A stretch of 64,000 nt of DNA, taken from Sipunculus nudus. Taxonomy: Eukaryota; Annelida; Sipuncula; Golfingiida; Sipunculidae. Every line of letters starts with the position of its first letter. Position 1 is the stretch's first letter. The notes under the pieces are model-generated. The model was not told the DNA's origin. It saw nothing but the letters and a program-made list of their open reading frames with translations, and did not search any database. The stretch spans positions 1,189,241 through 1,253,240 of the forward strand of contig CM049318.1 of assembly GCA_026874595.1 (NCBI GenBank), in the 5' to 3' direction. Made by a program: the position numbers and the translations under genes. Shown piece after piece: positions 40,501 to 53,056 of this stretch.

Positions 40501-42375
40501 TTCTGCCTCAGCGGAGGAATGTGCTCAGTTGAAGTTCATTCTAGTTAATATTCATAGATATTTTCTGCGGATTTGGATTACCTGGTGGATCCAGTAAAAG
40601 CGTTCTGCCTCAGCGGAGGAATGTGCTCAGTTGAAGTTCATTCTAGTTAATATTCATAGATATTTTCTGCGGATTTGGTTTATCTGGTGGATCCAGTAAA
40701 GGTGTTCTGCCTCAGCGGAGGAATGTGCTCAGTTGAAGTTCATTCTAGTTAATATTCATAGATATTTTCTGCGGATTTGGATTACCTGGTGGATCCAGTA
40801 AAGGCGTTCTGCCTCAGCGGAGGAATGTGCTCAGTTGAAGTTCATTCTAGTTAATATTCATAGATATTTTCTGCGGATTTGGATTACCTGGTGGATCCAG
40901 TAAAGGCGTTCTGCCTTAGCGGGGGAATGTGCTCAGTTGAAGTTCATTCTAGTTAATATTCATAGATATTTTCTGCGGATTTGGATTACCTGGTGGATCC
41001 AGTAAAGGCGTTCTGCCTCAGCGGAGGAATGTGCTCAGTTGAAGTTCATTCTAGTTAATATTCATAGATATTTTCTGCGGATTTGGATTACCTGGTAGAT
41101 CCAGTAAAGGCGTTCTGCCTTAGCGGAGGAATGTGCTCAGTTGAAGTTCATTCTAGTTAATATTCATAGATATTTTCTGCGGATTTGGATTACCTGGTGG
41201 ATCCAGTAAAGGCGTTCTGCCTCAGCGGAGGAATGTGCTCAGTTGAAGTTCATTCTAGTTAATATTCATAAATATTTTCTGCGGATTTGGATTACCTGGT
41301 GGATCCAGTAAAGGCGTTCTGCCTCAGCGGAGGAATGTGCTCAGTTGAAGTTCATTCTAGTTAATATCCATAGATATTTTCTGCGGATTTGGATTACCTG
41401 GTGGATCCAGTAAAGGTGTTCTGCCTCAGCGGAGGAATGTGCTCAGTTGAAGTTCATTCTAGTTAATATTCATAGATATTTTCTGCGGATTTGATTACCT
41501 GGTGGATCCAGTAAAGGCGTTCTGCCTCAGCGGAGGAATGTGCTCAGTTGAAGTTCATTCTAGTTAATATCCATAGATATTTTCTGCGGATTTGGTTTAT
41601 CTGGTGGATCCAGTAAAGGCGTTCTGCCTCAGCGGAGGAATGTGCTCAGTTGAAGTTCATTCTAGTTAATATTCATAGATATTTTCTGCGGATTTGATTA
41701 CCTGGTGGATCCAGTAAAGGCGTTCTGCCTCAGCGGAGGAATGTGCTCAGTTGAAGATCATTCTAGTTAATATTCATAGATATTTTCTGCGGATTTGGAT
41801 TACCTGGTGGATCCAGTAAAGGCGTTCTGCCTCAGCGGAGGAATGTGCTCAGTTGAAGTTCATTCTAGTTAATATTCATAGATATTTTCTGCGGATTTGG
41901 ATTACCTGGTGGATCCAGTAAAGGCGTTCTGCCTCAGCGGAGGAATGTGCTCAGTTGAAGTTCATTCAAGTTAATATTCATAGATATTTTCTGCGGATTT
42001 GGATTACCTGGTGGATCCAGTAAAGGTGTTCTGCCTTAGCGGAGGAATGTGCTCAGTTGAAGTTCATTCTAGTTAATATTCATAGATATTTTCTGCGGAT
42101 TTGGATTACCTGGTGGATCCAGTAAAGGTGTTCTGCCTCAGCGGAGGAATGTGCTCAGTTGAAGTTCATTCTAGTTAATATTCATAGATATTTTCTGCGG
42201 ATTCGGATTACCTGGTGGATCCAGTAAAGGCGTTCTGCCTCAGCGGAGGAATGTGCTCAGTTGAAGTTCATTCTAGTTAATATTCATAGATATTTTCTGC
42301 GGATTTGGATTACCTGGTGGATCCAGTAAAGGCGTTCTGCCTCAGCGGAGGAATGTGCTCAGTTGAAGTTCATTC
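37502..42375 (+). repeat. HOR-C copies in superblock 2 (period 2,851 bp)
   Basis: GATATTAT at 37,502 and 40,353 gives a 2,851-bp period, matching the 2,852-bp period in superblock 1. The first unit pairs with 21,035 onward; the end of the second pairs with 22.7-23.8 kb. The 1,935-bp excess over superblock 1 comes from additional units of this HOR. Private changes include TTCAATCTAG near 38.91 kb, TTGGAGTTC near 40.02 kb and CTCACCGGAGG near 40.10 kb. Confidence 0.75.
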
Positions 42376-45363
42376 TAGTAAATCCATAGATATTTTCTGC
42401 GGATTTGGATTACCTGGTGGATCCAGTAAAGGTGTTCTGCCTCAGCGGAGGAATGTGCTCAGTTGAAGTTCATTCTAGTTAATATTCATAGATATGTTCT
42501 GCGGATTTGATTACCTGGTGGATCCAGTAAAGGCGTTCTGCCTCAGTGGAGGAATGTGCTCAGTTGAAGTTCATTCTAGTTAATATCCATAGATATTTTC
42601 TGCGGATTTGGTTTATCTGGTGGATCCAGTAAAGGCGTTCTGCCTCAGCGGAGGAATGTGCTCAGTTGAAGTTCATTCTAGTTAATATTCATAGATATTT
42701 TCTGCGGATTTGGATTACCTGGTGGATCCAGTAAAGGCGTTCTGCCTCAGCGGAGGAATGTGCTCAGTTGAAGTTCATTCCAGTTAATATTCATAGATAT
42801 TTTCTGCGGATTTGGATTACCTGGTGGATCCAGTAAAGGTGTTCTGCCTTAGCGGAGGAATGTGCTGAGTTGTAGTTCATTCTAGTTAATATTCATAGAT
42901 ATTTTCTGCGGATTTGGATTACCTGGTGGATCCAGTAAAGGTGTTCTGCCTCAGCGGAGGAATGTGCTCAGTTGAAGTTGATTCTAGTTAATATTCATAG
43001 ATATTTTCTGCGGATTTGGTTTATCTGGTGGATCCAGTAAAGGTGTTCTGCCTCAGCGGAGGAATGTGCTCAGTTGAAGTTCATTCTAGTTAATATTCAT
43101 AGATATTTTCTGCGGATTTGGATTACCTGGTGGATCCAGTAAAGGCGTTCTGCCTTAGCGGAGGAATGTGCTCAGTTGAAGTTCATTCTAGTTAATATTC
43201 ATAGATATTTTCTGCGGATTTGGATTACCTGGTGGATCCAGTAAAGGCGTTCTGCCTTAGCGGAGGATTTTGCTCAGTTGAAGTTCATTCTAGTTAATAT
43301 TCATAGATATTTTCTGCGGATTTGGATTACCTGGTGGATCCAGTAAAGGCGTTCTGCCTCAGCGGAGGAATGTGCTCAGTTGAAGTTCATTCTAGTTAAT
43401 ATTCATAGATATTTTCTGCGGATTTGGATTACCTGGTGGATCCAGTAAAGGCGTTCTGCCTCAGCGGAGGAATGTGCTAAGTTGAAGTTCATTCTAGTTA
43501 ATATTCATAGATATTTTCTGCGGATTTGGTTTACCTGGTGGATCCATTAAAGGCGTTCTGCCTTAGCGGAGGAATGTGCTAAGTTGAAGTTCATTCTAGT
43601 TAATATTCATAGATATTTTCTGCGGATTTGGATTACCTGGTGGATCCAGTTAAGGCGTTCTGCCTGAGCGGAGGAATGTGCTCAGTTGAAGTTCATTCTA
43701 GTTAATATTCATAGATATTTTCTGCGGATTTGGATTACCTGGTGGATCCAGTAAAGGTGTTCTGCCTCAGCGGAGGAATGTGCTCAGTTGAAGTTCATTC
43801 TAGTTAATATTCATAGATATTTTCTGCGGATTTGGATTACCTGGTGGATCCAGTATAGGCGTTCTGCCTCAGCGGAGGAATGTGCTCAGTTGAAGTTCAT
43901 ACTAGTTAATATTCATAGATATTTTCTGCGGATTTGGATTACCTGGTGGATCCAGTAAAGCCGTTCTGCCTTAGCGGAGGAATTTGCTCAGTTGAAGTTC
44001 ATTCTAGTTAATATTCATAGATATTTTCTGCGGATTTGGATTACCTGGTGGATCCAGTAAAGGTGTTCTGCCTTAGCGGAGGAATGTGCTCAGTTGAAGT
44101 TCATTCTAGTTAATATTCATAGATATTTTCGGCGGATTTGGATTACCTGGTGGATCCAGTAAAGGTGTTCTGCCTCAGCGGAGGAATGTGCTCAGTTGAA
44201 GTTCATTCTAGTTAATATCCATAGATATTTTCTGCGGATTTTGTTTATCTGGTGGATCCAGTAAAGGCGTTCTGCCTCAGCGGAGGAATGTGCTCAGTTG
44301 AAGTTCATTCTAGTTAATATTCATAGATATTTTCTGCGGATTTGGATTACCTGGTGGATCCAGTAAAGGCGTTCTGCCTCAGCGTAGGAATGTGCTCAGT
44401 TGAAGTTCATTCTAGTTAATATTCATAGATATTTTCTGCGGATTTGGATTACCTGGTCGATCCAGTAAAGGCGTTCTGCCTCAGCGGAGGAATGTGCTCA
44501 GTTGAAGTTCATTCTAGTAAATATTCATAGATATTTTCTGCGGATTTGGATTACCAGGTGGATCCAGTAAAGGCGTTCTGCCTCAGCGGAGGAATGTGCT
44601 CAGTTGAAGTTCATTCTAGTTAATATTCATAGATATTTTCTGCGGATTTGGATTACCTGGTGGATCCAGTAAAGGCGTTCTGCCTCAGCGGAGGAATGTG
44701 CTCAGTTGAAGTTCATTCTAGTTAATATTCATAGACATTTTCTGCGGATTTGGATTACCTGGTGGATCCAGTAAAGGCGTTCTGCCTCAGCGGAGGAATG
44801 TGCTCAGTTGAAGTTCATTCTAGTTAATATTCATAGATATTTTCTGCGGATTTGGATTACCTGGTCGATCCAGTAAAGGCGTTCTGCCTCAGCGGAGGAA
44901 TGTGCTCAGTTGAAGTTCATTCTAGTAAATATTCATAGATATTTTCTGCGGATTTGGATTACCTGGTGGATCCAGTAAAGGCGTTCTGCCTCAGCGGAGG
45001 AATGTGCTCAGTTGAAGTTCATTCCAGTTAATATTCATAGATATTTTCTGCGGATTTGGATTACCTGGTGGATCCAGTAAAGGCGTTCTGCCTCAGCGGA
45101 GGAATGTGCTCAGTTGAAGTTCATTCTAGTTAATATTCATAGACATTTTCTGCGGATTTGGATTACCTGGTGGATCCAGTAAAGGCGTTCTGCCTCAGCG
45201 GAGGAATGTGCTCAGTTGAAGTTCATTCTAGTTAATATTCATAGATATTTTCTGCGGATTTGGATTACCTGGTGGATCCAGTAAAGGCGTTCTGCCTCAG
45301 CGGAGGAATGTGCTCAGTTGAAGTTCATTCTAGTTAATATTCATAGATATTTTCTGCGGATTT
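42376..45363 (+). repeat. Less homogenised stretch of the satellite array
   Basis: Monomers here carry many changes not seen elsewhere: CAGTGGAGG near 42.54 kb, GCTGAGTTGTAG near 42.87 kb, GGATTTTGCTC near 43.27 kb, GATCCATTAAAG near 43.55 kb, AGTATAGGC near 43.85 kb, CATACTAG near 43.9 kb, AAAGCCG and AATTTGCTC near 43.97 kb, TTTTCGGCGG near 44.13 kb and TTACCAGGTGG near 44.55 kb. Apart from the 408-bp tetramer repeat I found no long-period partner for this stretch. It separates the left superblocks from the right HORs and looks like the least recently homogenised part of the window. Confidence 0.75.
44458..45273 (+). repeat. Tetramer HOR, two 408-bp copies
   Basis: The CGATCC variant occurs at 44,458 and 44,866 and GACATTTT at 44,734 and 45,142, both exactly 408 bases (four monomers) apart. 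A CTAGTAAATATT unit lies between them in each copy. Each copy has a private change: TTACCAGG near 44.55 kb in the first and ATTCCAGTT near 45.02 kb in the second. Confidence 0.85.
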
Positions 45364-48112
45364 GTTTACCTGGTGGATCCAGTAAAGGCGTTCTGCCTCA
45401 GCGGAGGAATGTGCTCAGTTGAAGTTCATTCTAGTTAATATTCATAGATATTTTCTGCGGATTTGGATTACCTGGTGGATCCAGTAAAGGCGTTCTGCCT
45501 CAGCGGAGGAATGTGCTCAGTTGAAGTTCATTCTAGTTAATATTCATAGATATTTTCTGCGGATTTGGATTACCTGGTGGATCCAGTAAAGGTGTTCTGC
45601 CTCAGCGGAGGAATGTGCTCAGTTGAAGTTCATTCTAGTTAATATTCATAGATATTTTCTGCGGATTTGGATTACCTGGTGGATCCAGTAAAGGTGTTCT
45701 GCCTCAGCGGAGGAATGTGCTCAGTTGAAGTTCATTCTAGTTAATATTCATAGATATTTTCTGCGGATTTGGTTTATCTGGTGGATCCAGTAAAGGTGTT
45801 CTGCCTCAGCGGAGGAATGTGCTCAGTTGAAGTTCATTCTAGTTAATATTCATAGATATTTTCTGCGGATTTGGATTACCTGGTGGATCCAGTAAAGGCG
45901 TTCTGCCTCAGCGGAGGAATGCGCTCAGTTGAAGTTCATTCTAGTTAATATTCATAGATATTTTCTGCGGATTTGGATTACCTGGTGGATCCAGTAAAGG
46001 CGTTCTGCCTCAGCGGAGGAATGTGCTCAGTTGAAGTTCATTCTAGTTAATATTCATTGATATTTTCTGCGGATTTGATTACCTGGTGGATCCAGTAAAG
46101 GTGTTCTGCCTCAGCGGAGGAATGTGCTCAGTTGAAGTTCATTCTAGTTAATATTCATAGATATTTTCTGCGGATTTGGATTACCTGGTGGATCCAGTAA
46201 AGGCGTTCTGCCTCAGCGGAGGAATGTGCTCAGTTGATGTTCATTCTAGTTAATATTCATAGATATTTTCTGCGGATTTGGATTACCTGGTGGATCCAGT
46301 AAAGGTGTTCTGCCTCAGCGGAGGAATGTGCTCAGTTGAAGTTCATTCTAGTTAATATTCATAGATATTTTCTGCGGATTTGGATTACCTGGTGGATCCA
46401 GTAAAGGTGTTCTGCCTCAGCGGAGGAATGTGCTCAGTTGAAGTTCATTCTAGTTAATATCCATAGATATTTTCTGCGGATTTGGTTTATCTGGTGGATC
46501 CAGTAAAGGTGTTCTGCCTCAGCGGAGGAATGTGCTCAGTTGAAGTTCATTCTAGTTAATATTCATAGATATTTTCTGCGGATTTGGATTACCTGGTGGA
46601 TCCAGTAAAGGCGTTCTGCCTCAGCGGAGGAATGCGCTCAGTTGAAGTTCATTCTAGTTAATATTCATAGATATTTTCTGCGGATTTGGATTACCTGGTG
46701 GATCCAGTAAAGGCGTTCTGCCTTAGCGGAGGAATGTGCTCAGTTGAAGTTCATTCTAGTTAATATTCATAGATATTTTCTGCGGATTTGGATCACATGG
46801 TGGATCCAGTAAAGGCGTTCTGCCTCAGCGGAGGAATGTGCTCAGTTGAAGTTCATTCTAGTTAATATTCATAGATATTTTCTGCGGATTTGATTACCTG
46901 GTGGATCCAGTAAAGGCGTTCTGCCTCAGCGGAGGAATGTGCTCAGTTGAAGTTCATTCTAGTTAATATTCATAGATATTTTCTGCGGATTTGGTTTACC
47001 TGGTGGATCCAGTAAAGGCGTTCTGCCTTAGCGGAGGAATGTACTAAGTTGAAGTTCATTCTAGTTAATATTCATAGATATTTTCTGCGGATTTGATTAC
47101 CTGGTGGATCCAGTAAAGGCGTTCTGCCTCAGCGGAGGAATGTGCTCAGTTGAAATTCATTCTAGTTAATATTCATAGATATTTTCTGCGGATTTGGTTT
47201 ACCTGGTGGATCCAGTAAAGGCGTTCTGCCTCAGCGGAGGAATGTGCTCAGTTGAAGTTCATTCAAGTTAATATTCATAGATATTTTCTGCGGATTTGGA
47301 TTACCTGGTGGATCCAGTAAAGGTGTTCTGCCTTAGCGGAGGAATGTGCTCAGTTGAAGTTCATTCCAGATAATATTCATAGATATTTTCTGCGGATTTG
47401 GATTACCTGGTGGATCCAGTAAAGGTGTTCTGCCTCAGCGGAGGAATGTGCTCAGTTGAAGTTCATTCTAGTTAATATCCATAGATATTTTCTGCGGATT
47501 TGGATTACCTGGTGGATCCAGTAAAGGCGTTCTGCCTCAGCGGAGGAATGTGCTCAGTTGAAGTTCATTCTAGTTAATATTCATAGATATTTTCTGCGGA
47601 TTTGGATTACCTGGTGGATCCAGTAAAGGTGTTCTGCCTCAGCGGAGGAATGTGCTCAGTTGAAGTTCATTCTAGTTAATATTCATAGATATGTTCTGCG
47701 GATTTGGATTACCTGGTCGATCCAGTAAAGGCGTTCTGCCTCAGCGGAGGAATGTGCTCAGTTGAAGTTCATTCTAGTTAATATCCATAGATATTTTCTG
47801 CGGATTTGGATTACCTGGTGGATCCAGTAAAGGCGTTCTGCCTTAGCGGAGGAATGTGCTCAGTTGAAGTTCATTCTAGTTAATATTCATAGATATTTTC
47901 TGCGGATTTGGATCACATGGTGGATCCAGTAAAGGCGTTCTGCCTCAGCGGAGGAATGTGCTCAGTTGAAGTTCATTCTAGTTAATATTCATAGATATTT
48001 TCTGCGGATTTGATTACCTGGTGGATCCAGTAAAGGCGTTCTGCCTCAGCGGAGGAATGTGCTCAGTTGAAGTTCATTCTAGTTAATATTCATAGATATT
48101 TTCTGCGGATTT
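45364..48112 (+). repeat. HOR-D copy 1 (2,749 bp, 27 monomers)
   Basis: Markers repeat 2,749 bases later: GTTTACC with a missing G at 45,364 to 48,113; GCGCTCAG at 45,921 to 48,670 and 46,634 to 49,383; GATCACATGG at 46,791 to 49,540 and 47,911 to 50,660; TCATTCCAGA at 47,361 to 50,110. GTTGATGTTC near 46.24 kb is also shared (near 48.99 kb). The unit opens with the cassette also found near 3.4 and 8.7 kb. Confidence 0.9.
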
Positions 48113-50861
48113 GTTTACCTGGTGGATCCAGTAAAGGCGTTCTGCCTCAGCGGAGGAATGTGCTCAGTTGAAGTTCATTCTAGTTAATATTCATAGATAT
48201 TTTCTGCGGATTTGGATTACCTGGTGGATCCAGTAAAGGCGTTCTGCCTCAGCGGAGGAATGTGCTCAGTTGAAGTTCATTCTAGTTAATATTCATAGAT
48301 ATTTTCTGCGGATTTGGATTACCTGGTGGATCCAGTAAAGGTGTTCTGCCTCAGCGGAGGAATGTGCTCAGTTGAAGTTCATTCTAGTTAATATTCATAG
48401 ATATTTTCTGCGGATTTGGATTACCTGGTGGATCCAGTAAAGGTGTTCTGCCTCAGCGGAGGAATGTGCTCAGTTGAAGTTCATTCTAGTTAATATTCAT
48501 AGATATTTTCTGCGGATTTGGTTTATCTGGTGGATCCAGTAAAGGTGTTCTGCCTCAGCGGAGGAATGTGCTCAGTTGAAGTTCATTCTAGTTAATATTC
48601 ATAGATATTTTCTGCGGATTTGGATTACCTGGTGGATCCAGTAAAGGCGTTCTGCCTCAGCGGAGGAATGCGCTCAGTTGAAGTTCATTCTAGTTAATAT
48701 TCATAGATATTTTCTGCGGATTTGGATTACCTGGTGGATCCAGTAAAGGCGTTCTGCCTCAGCGGAGGAATGTGCTCAGTTGAAGTTCATTCTAGTTAAT
48801 ATTCATTGATATTTTCTGCGGATTTGATTACCTGGTGGATCCAGTAAAGGTGTTCTGCCTCAGCGGAGGAATGTGCTCAGTTGAAGTTCATTCTAGTTAA
48901 TATTCATAGATATTTTCTGCGGATTTGGATTACCTGGTGGATCCAGTAAAGGCGTTCTGCCTCAGCGGAGGAATGTGCTCAGTTGATGTTCATTCTAGTT
49001 AATATTCATAGATATTTTCTGCGGATTTGGATTACCTGGTGGATCCAGTAAAGGTGTTCTGCCTCAGCGGAGGAATGTGCTCAGTTGAAGTTCATTCTAG
49101 TTAATATTCATAGATATTTTCTGCGGATTTGGATTACCTGGTGGATCCAGTAAAGGTGTTCTGCCTCAGCGGAGGAATGTGCTCAGTTGAAGTTCATTCT
49201 AGTTAATATCCATAGATATTTTCTGCGGATTTGGTTTATCTGGTGGATCCAGTAAAGGTGTTCTGCCTCAGCGGAGGAATGTGCTCAGTTGAAGTTCATT
49301 CTAGTTAATATTCATAGATATTTTCTGCGGATTTGGATTACCTGGTGGATCCAGTAAAGGCGTTCTGCCTCAGCGGAGGAATGCGCTCAGTTGAAGTTCA
49401 TTCTAGTTAATATTCATAGATATTTTCTGCGGATTTGGATTACCTGGTGGATCCAGTAAAGGCGTTCTGCCTTAGCGGAGGAATGTGCTCAGTTGAAGTT
49501 CATTCTAGTTAATATTCATAGATATTTTCTGCGGATTTGGATCACATGGTGGATCCAGTAAAGGCGTTCTGCCTCAGCGGAGGAATGTGCTCAGTTGAAG
49601 TTCATTCTAGTTAATATTCATAGATATTTTCTGCGGATTTGATTACCTGGTGGATCCAGTAAAGGCGTTCTGCCTCAGCGGAGGAATGTGCTCAGTTGAA
49701 GTTCATTCTAGTTAATATTCATAGATATTTTCTGCGGATTTGGTTTACCTGGTGGATCCAGTAAAGGCGTTCTGCCTTAGCGGAGGAATGTACTAAGTTG
49801 AAGTTCATTCTAGTTAATATTCATAGATATTTTCTGCGGATTTGATTACCTGGTGGATCCAGTAAAGGCGTTCTGCCTCAGCGGAGGAATGTGCTCAGTT
49901 GAAATTCATTCTAGTTAATATTCATAGATATTTTCTGCGGATTTGGTTTACCTGGTGGATCCAGTAAAGGCGTTCTGCCTCAGCGGAGGAATGTGCTCAG
50001 TTGAAGTTCATTCAAGTTAATATTCATAGATATTTTCTGCGGATTTGGATTACCTGGTGGATCCAGTAAAGGTGTTCTGCCTTAGCGGAGGAATGTGCTC
50101 AGTTGAAGTTCATTCCAGATAATATTCATAGATATTTTCTGCGGATTTGGATTACCTGGTGGATCCAGTAAAGGTGTTCTGCCTCAGCGGAGGAATGTGC
50201 TCAGTTGAAGTTCATTCTAGTTAATATCCATAGATATTTTCTGCGGATTTGGATTACCTGGTGGATCCAGTAAAGGCGTTCTGCCTCAGCGGAGGAATGT
50301 GCTCAGTTGAAGTTCATTCTAGTTAATATTCATAGATATTTTCTGCGGATTTGGATTACCTGGTGGATCCAGTAAAGGTGTTCTGCCTCAGCGGAGGAAT
50401 GTGCTCAGTTGAAGTTCATTCTAGTTAATATTCATAGATATGTTCTGCGGATTTGGATTACCTGGTCGATCCAGTAAAGGCGTTCTGCCTCAGCGGAGGA
50501 ATGTGCTCAGTTGAAGTTCATTCTAGTTAATATCCATAGATATTTTCTGCGGATTTGGATTACCTGGTGGATCCAGTAAAGGCGTTCTGCCTTAGCGGAG
50601 GAATGTGCTCAGTTGAAGTTCATTCTAGTTAATATTCATAGATATTTTCTGCGGATTTGGATCACATGGTGGATCCAGTAAAGGCGTTCTGCCTCAGCGG
50701 AGGAATGTGCTCAGTTGAAGTTCATTCTAGTTAATATTCATAGATATTTTCTGCGGATTTGATTACCTGGTGGATCCAGTAAAGGCGTTCTGCCTCAGCG
50801 GAGGAATGTGCTCAGTTGAAGTTCATTCTAGTTAATATTCATAGATATTTTCTGCGGATTT
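48113..50861 (+). repeat. HOR-D copy 2 (2,749 bp)
   Basis: Tandem copy of the preceding unit; I saw no clear difference in the markers compared. At its end, GATTTGGTTTACC near 50.86 kb replaces the GATTTGTTTACC that would open a third copy, and the array instead continues with a repeat of the last 1,120 bases. Confidence 0.88.
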
Positions 50862-51650
50862 GGTTTACCTGGTGGATCCAGTAAAGGCGTTCTGCCTTAG
50901 CGGAGGAATGTACTAAGTTGAAGTTCATTCTAGTTAATATTCATAGATATTTTCTGCGGATTTGATTACCTGGTGGATCCAGTAAAGGCGTTCTGCCTCA
51001 GCGGAGGAATGTGCTCAGTTGAAATTCATTCTAGTTAATATTCATAGATATTTTCTGCGGATTTGGTTTACCTGGTGGATCCAGTAAAGGCGTTCTGCCT
51101 CAGCGGAGGAATGTGCTCAGTTGAAGTTCATTCAAGTTAATATTCATAGATATTTTCTGCGGATTTGGATTACCTGGTGGATCCAGTAAAGGTGTTCTGC
51201 CTTAGCGGAGGAATGTGCTCAGTTGAAGTTCATTCCAGATAATATTCATAGATATTTTCTGCGGATTTGGATTACCTGGTGGATCCAGTAAAGGTGTTCT
51301 GCCTCAGCGGAGGAATGTGCTCAGTTGAAGTTCATTCTAGTTAATATCCATAGATATTTTCTGCGGATTTGGATTACCTGGTGGATCCAGTAAAGGCGTT
51401 CTGCCTCAGCGGAGGAATGTGCTCAGTTGAAGTTCATTCTAGTTAATATTCATAGATATTTTCTGCGGATTTGGATTACCTGGTGGATCCAGTAAAGGTG
51501 TTCTGCCTCAGCGGAGGAATGTGCTCAGTTGAAGTTCATTCTAGTTAATATTCATAGATATGTTCTGCGGATTTGGATTACCTGGTCGATCCAGTAAAGG
51601 CGTTCTGCCTCAGCGGAGGAATGTGCTCAGTTGAAGTTCATTCTAGTTAA
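49540..51650 (+). repeat. 1,120-bp (11-monomer) tandem duplication
   Basis: GATCACATGG at 49,540 and 50,660, the GTACTAAG unit at about 49,790 and 50,910, and TCATTCCAGA at 50,110 and 51,230 all sit 1,120 bases apart. The match continues through GATATGTTC and GGTCGATCC. It ends near 51.65 kb, where the second run switches to GGTTTATC with CCAGTTAAGG. The same spacing between GATCACATGG markers at 46,791 and 47,911 shows that HOR-D already contained this sub-period. Confidence 0.85.
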
Positions 51651-52270
51651 TATCCATAGATATTTTCTGCGGATTTGGTTTATCTGGTGGATCCAGTTAA
51701 GGCGTTCTGCCTCAGCGGAGGAATGTGCTCAGTTGAAGTTCATTCCAGTTAATATTCATAGATATTTTCTGCGGATTTGATTACCTGGTGGATCCAGTAA
51801 AGGCGTTCTGCCTCAGCGGAGGAATGTGCTCAGTTGAAGTTCATTCTAGTTAATATTCATAGATATTTTCTGCGGATTTGGATTACCTGGTGGATCCAGT
51901 AAAGGCGTTCTGCCTCAGCGGAGGAATGTGCTCAGTTGAAGTTCATTCCAATTAATATTCATAGATATTTTCTGCGGATTTGGATTACCTGGTGGATCCA
52001 GTAAAGGCGTTCTGCCTCAGGGGAGGAATGTGCTCAGTTGAAGTTCATTCTAGTTAATATTCATAGATATTTTCTGCGGATTTGGATTATCTGGTGGATC
52101 CAGTAAAGGTGTTCTGCCTCAGCGGAGGAATGTGCTCAGTTGAAGTTCATTCTAGGTAATATTCGTAGATATTTTCTGCGGATTTGGATTACCTGGTGGA
52201 TCCAGGAAAGGCGTTCTGTCTCAGCGGAGGAATGTGCTCAGTTGAAGTTCATTCTAGTTAATATTCATAG

Positions 52271-52285
52271 ATATTTTTTTTGCAG
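52271..52285 (+). repeat. Eight-T expansion monomer (first)
   Basis: The usual ATATTTTCTGCGG is replaced by ATA, eight Ts and GCAG, a net gain of two bases. The result resembles a polypyrimidine tract followed by a splice-acceptor AG. I see no evidence that it is used. Confidence 0.9.
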
Positions 52286-53056
52286 ATTTGGATTACCTGG
52301 TGGATCCAGTAAAGGCGTTCTGCCTTAGCGGAGGAATGTGCTCAGTTGAAGTTCATTCTAGTTAATATTCATAGATATTTTCTGCGGATTTGGATTACCT
52401 GGTGGATCCAGTAAAGGTGTTCTGACTTAGCGGAGGAATGTGCTCAGTTGAAGTTCATTCTAGTTAATATTCATAGATATTTTCTGCGGATTTGGATTAC
52501 CTGGTGGATCCAGTAAAGGTGTTCTCCCTCAGCGGAGGAATGTGCTCAGTTGAAGTTCATTCAAGTTGATATCCATAGATATTTTCTGCGGATTTTGTTT
52601 ATCTGGTGGATCCAGTAAAGGCGTTCTGCCTCAGCGGAGGAATGTGCTAAGTTGAAGTTCATTCTAGTTAATATTCATAGATATTTTCTGCGCATTTGGA
52701 TTACCTGGTGGATCCAGTAAAGGCGTTCTGCCTCAGCGTAGGAATGTGCTCAGTTGAAGTTCATTCTAGTTAATATTCATAGATATTTTCTGCGGATTTG
52801 GATTACCTGGTGGATCCAGTAAAGGCGTTCTGCCTCAGCGGAGGAATGTGCTCAGTTGAAGTTCATTCTAGTAAATATTCATAGATATTTTCTGCGGATT
52901 TGGATTACCTGGTGGATCCAGTAAAGGCGTTCTGCCTCAGCGGAGGAATGTGCTCAGTTGAAGTTCATTCTAGTTAAAAATTCATAGACATTTTCTGCGG
53001 ATTTGGATTACCTGGTGGATCCAGTAAAGGCGTTCTGCCTCAGCGGAGGAATGTGC

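Larger units (their letters stand above)
24057..42375 (+). repeat. Superblock copy 2, expanded by internal duplications
   Basis: The copy follows superblock 1 at an offset of 14,532 bp up to about 32.7 kb. The offset then becomes 15,144 (CCTAAGCGGGGG 18,744 to 33,888), 16,467 (TAATGG 20,055 to 36,522; GATATTAT 21,035 to 37,502) and 18,402 (TAGATCC 22,694 to 41,096; TCGG 23,801 to 42,203). The steps are 612, 1,323 and 1,935 bp, or 6, 13 and 19 monomers. The copy therefore grew by whole-monomer duplications after or during the superblock event. It ends at a monomer with a two-base deletion (CTAGTAAATCCATAG) near 42.37 kb. Confidence 0.85.

Noticed and set aside
52140-52328. 62-codon open frame on the plus strand
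   Set aside because: It uses a TTG start and is open only because CAGTAA became CAGGAA in one unit and the eight-T expansion shifts the frame in the next. The HOR-E counterpart near 57.44 kb is broken by an extra T, and the one near 61.62 kb has the TAA. It is satellite sequence, not a gene.
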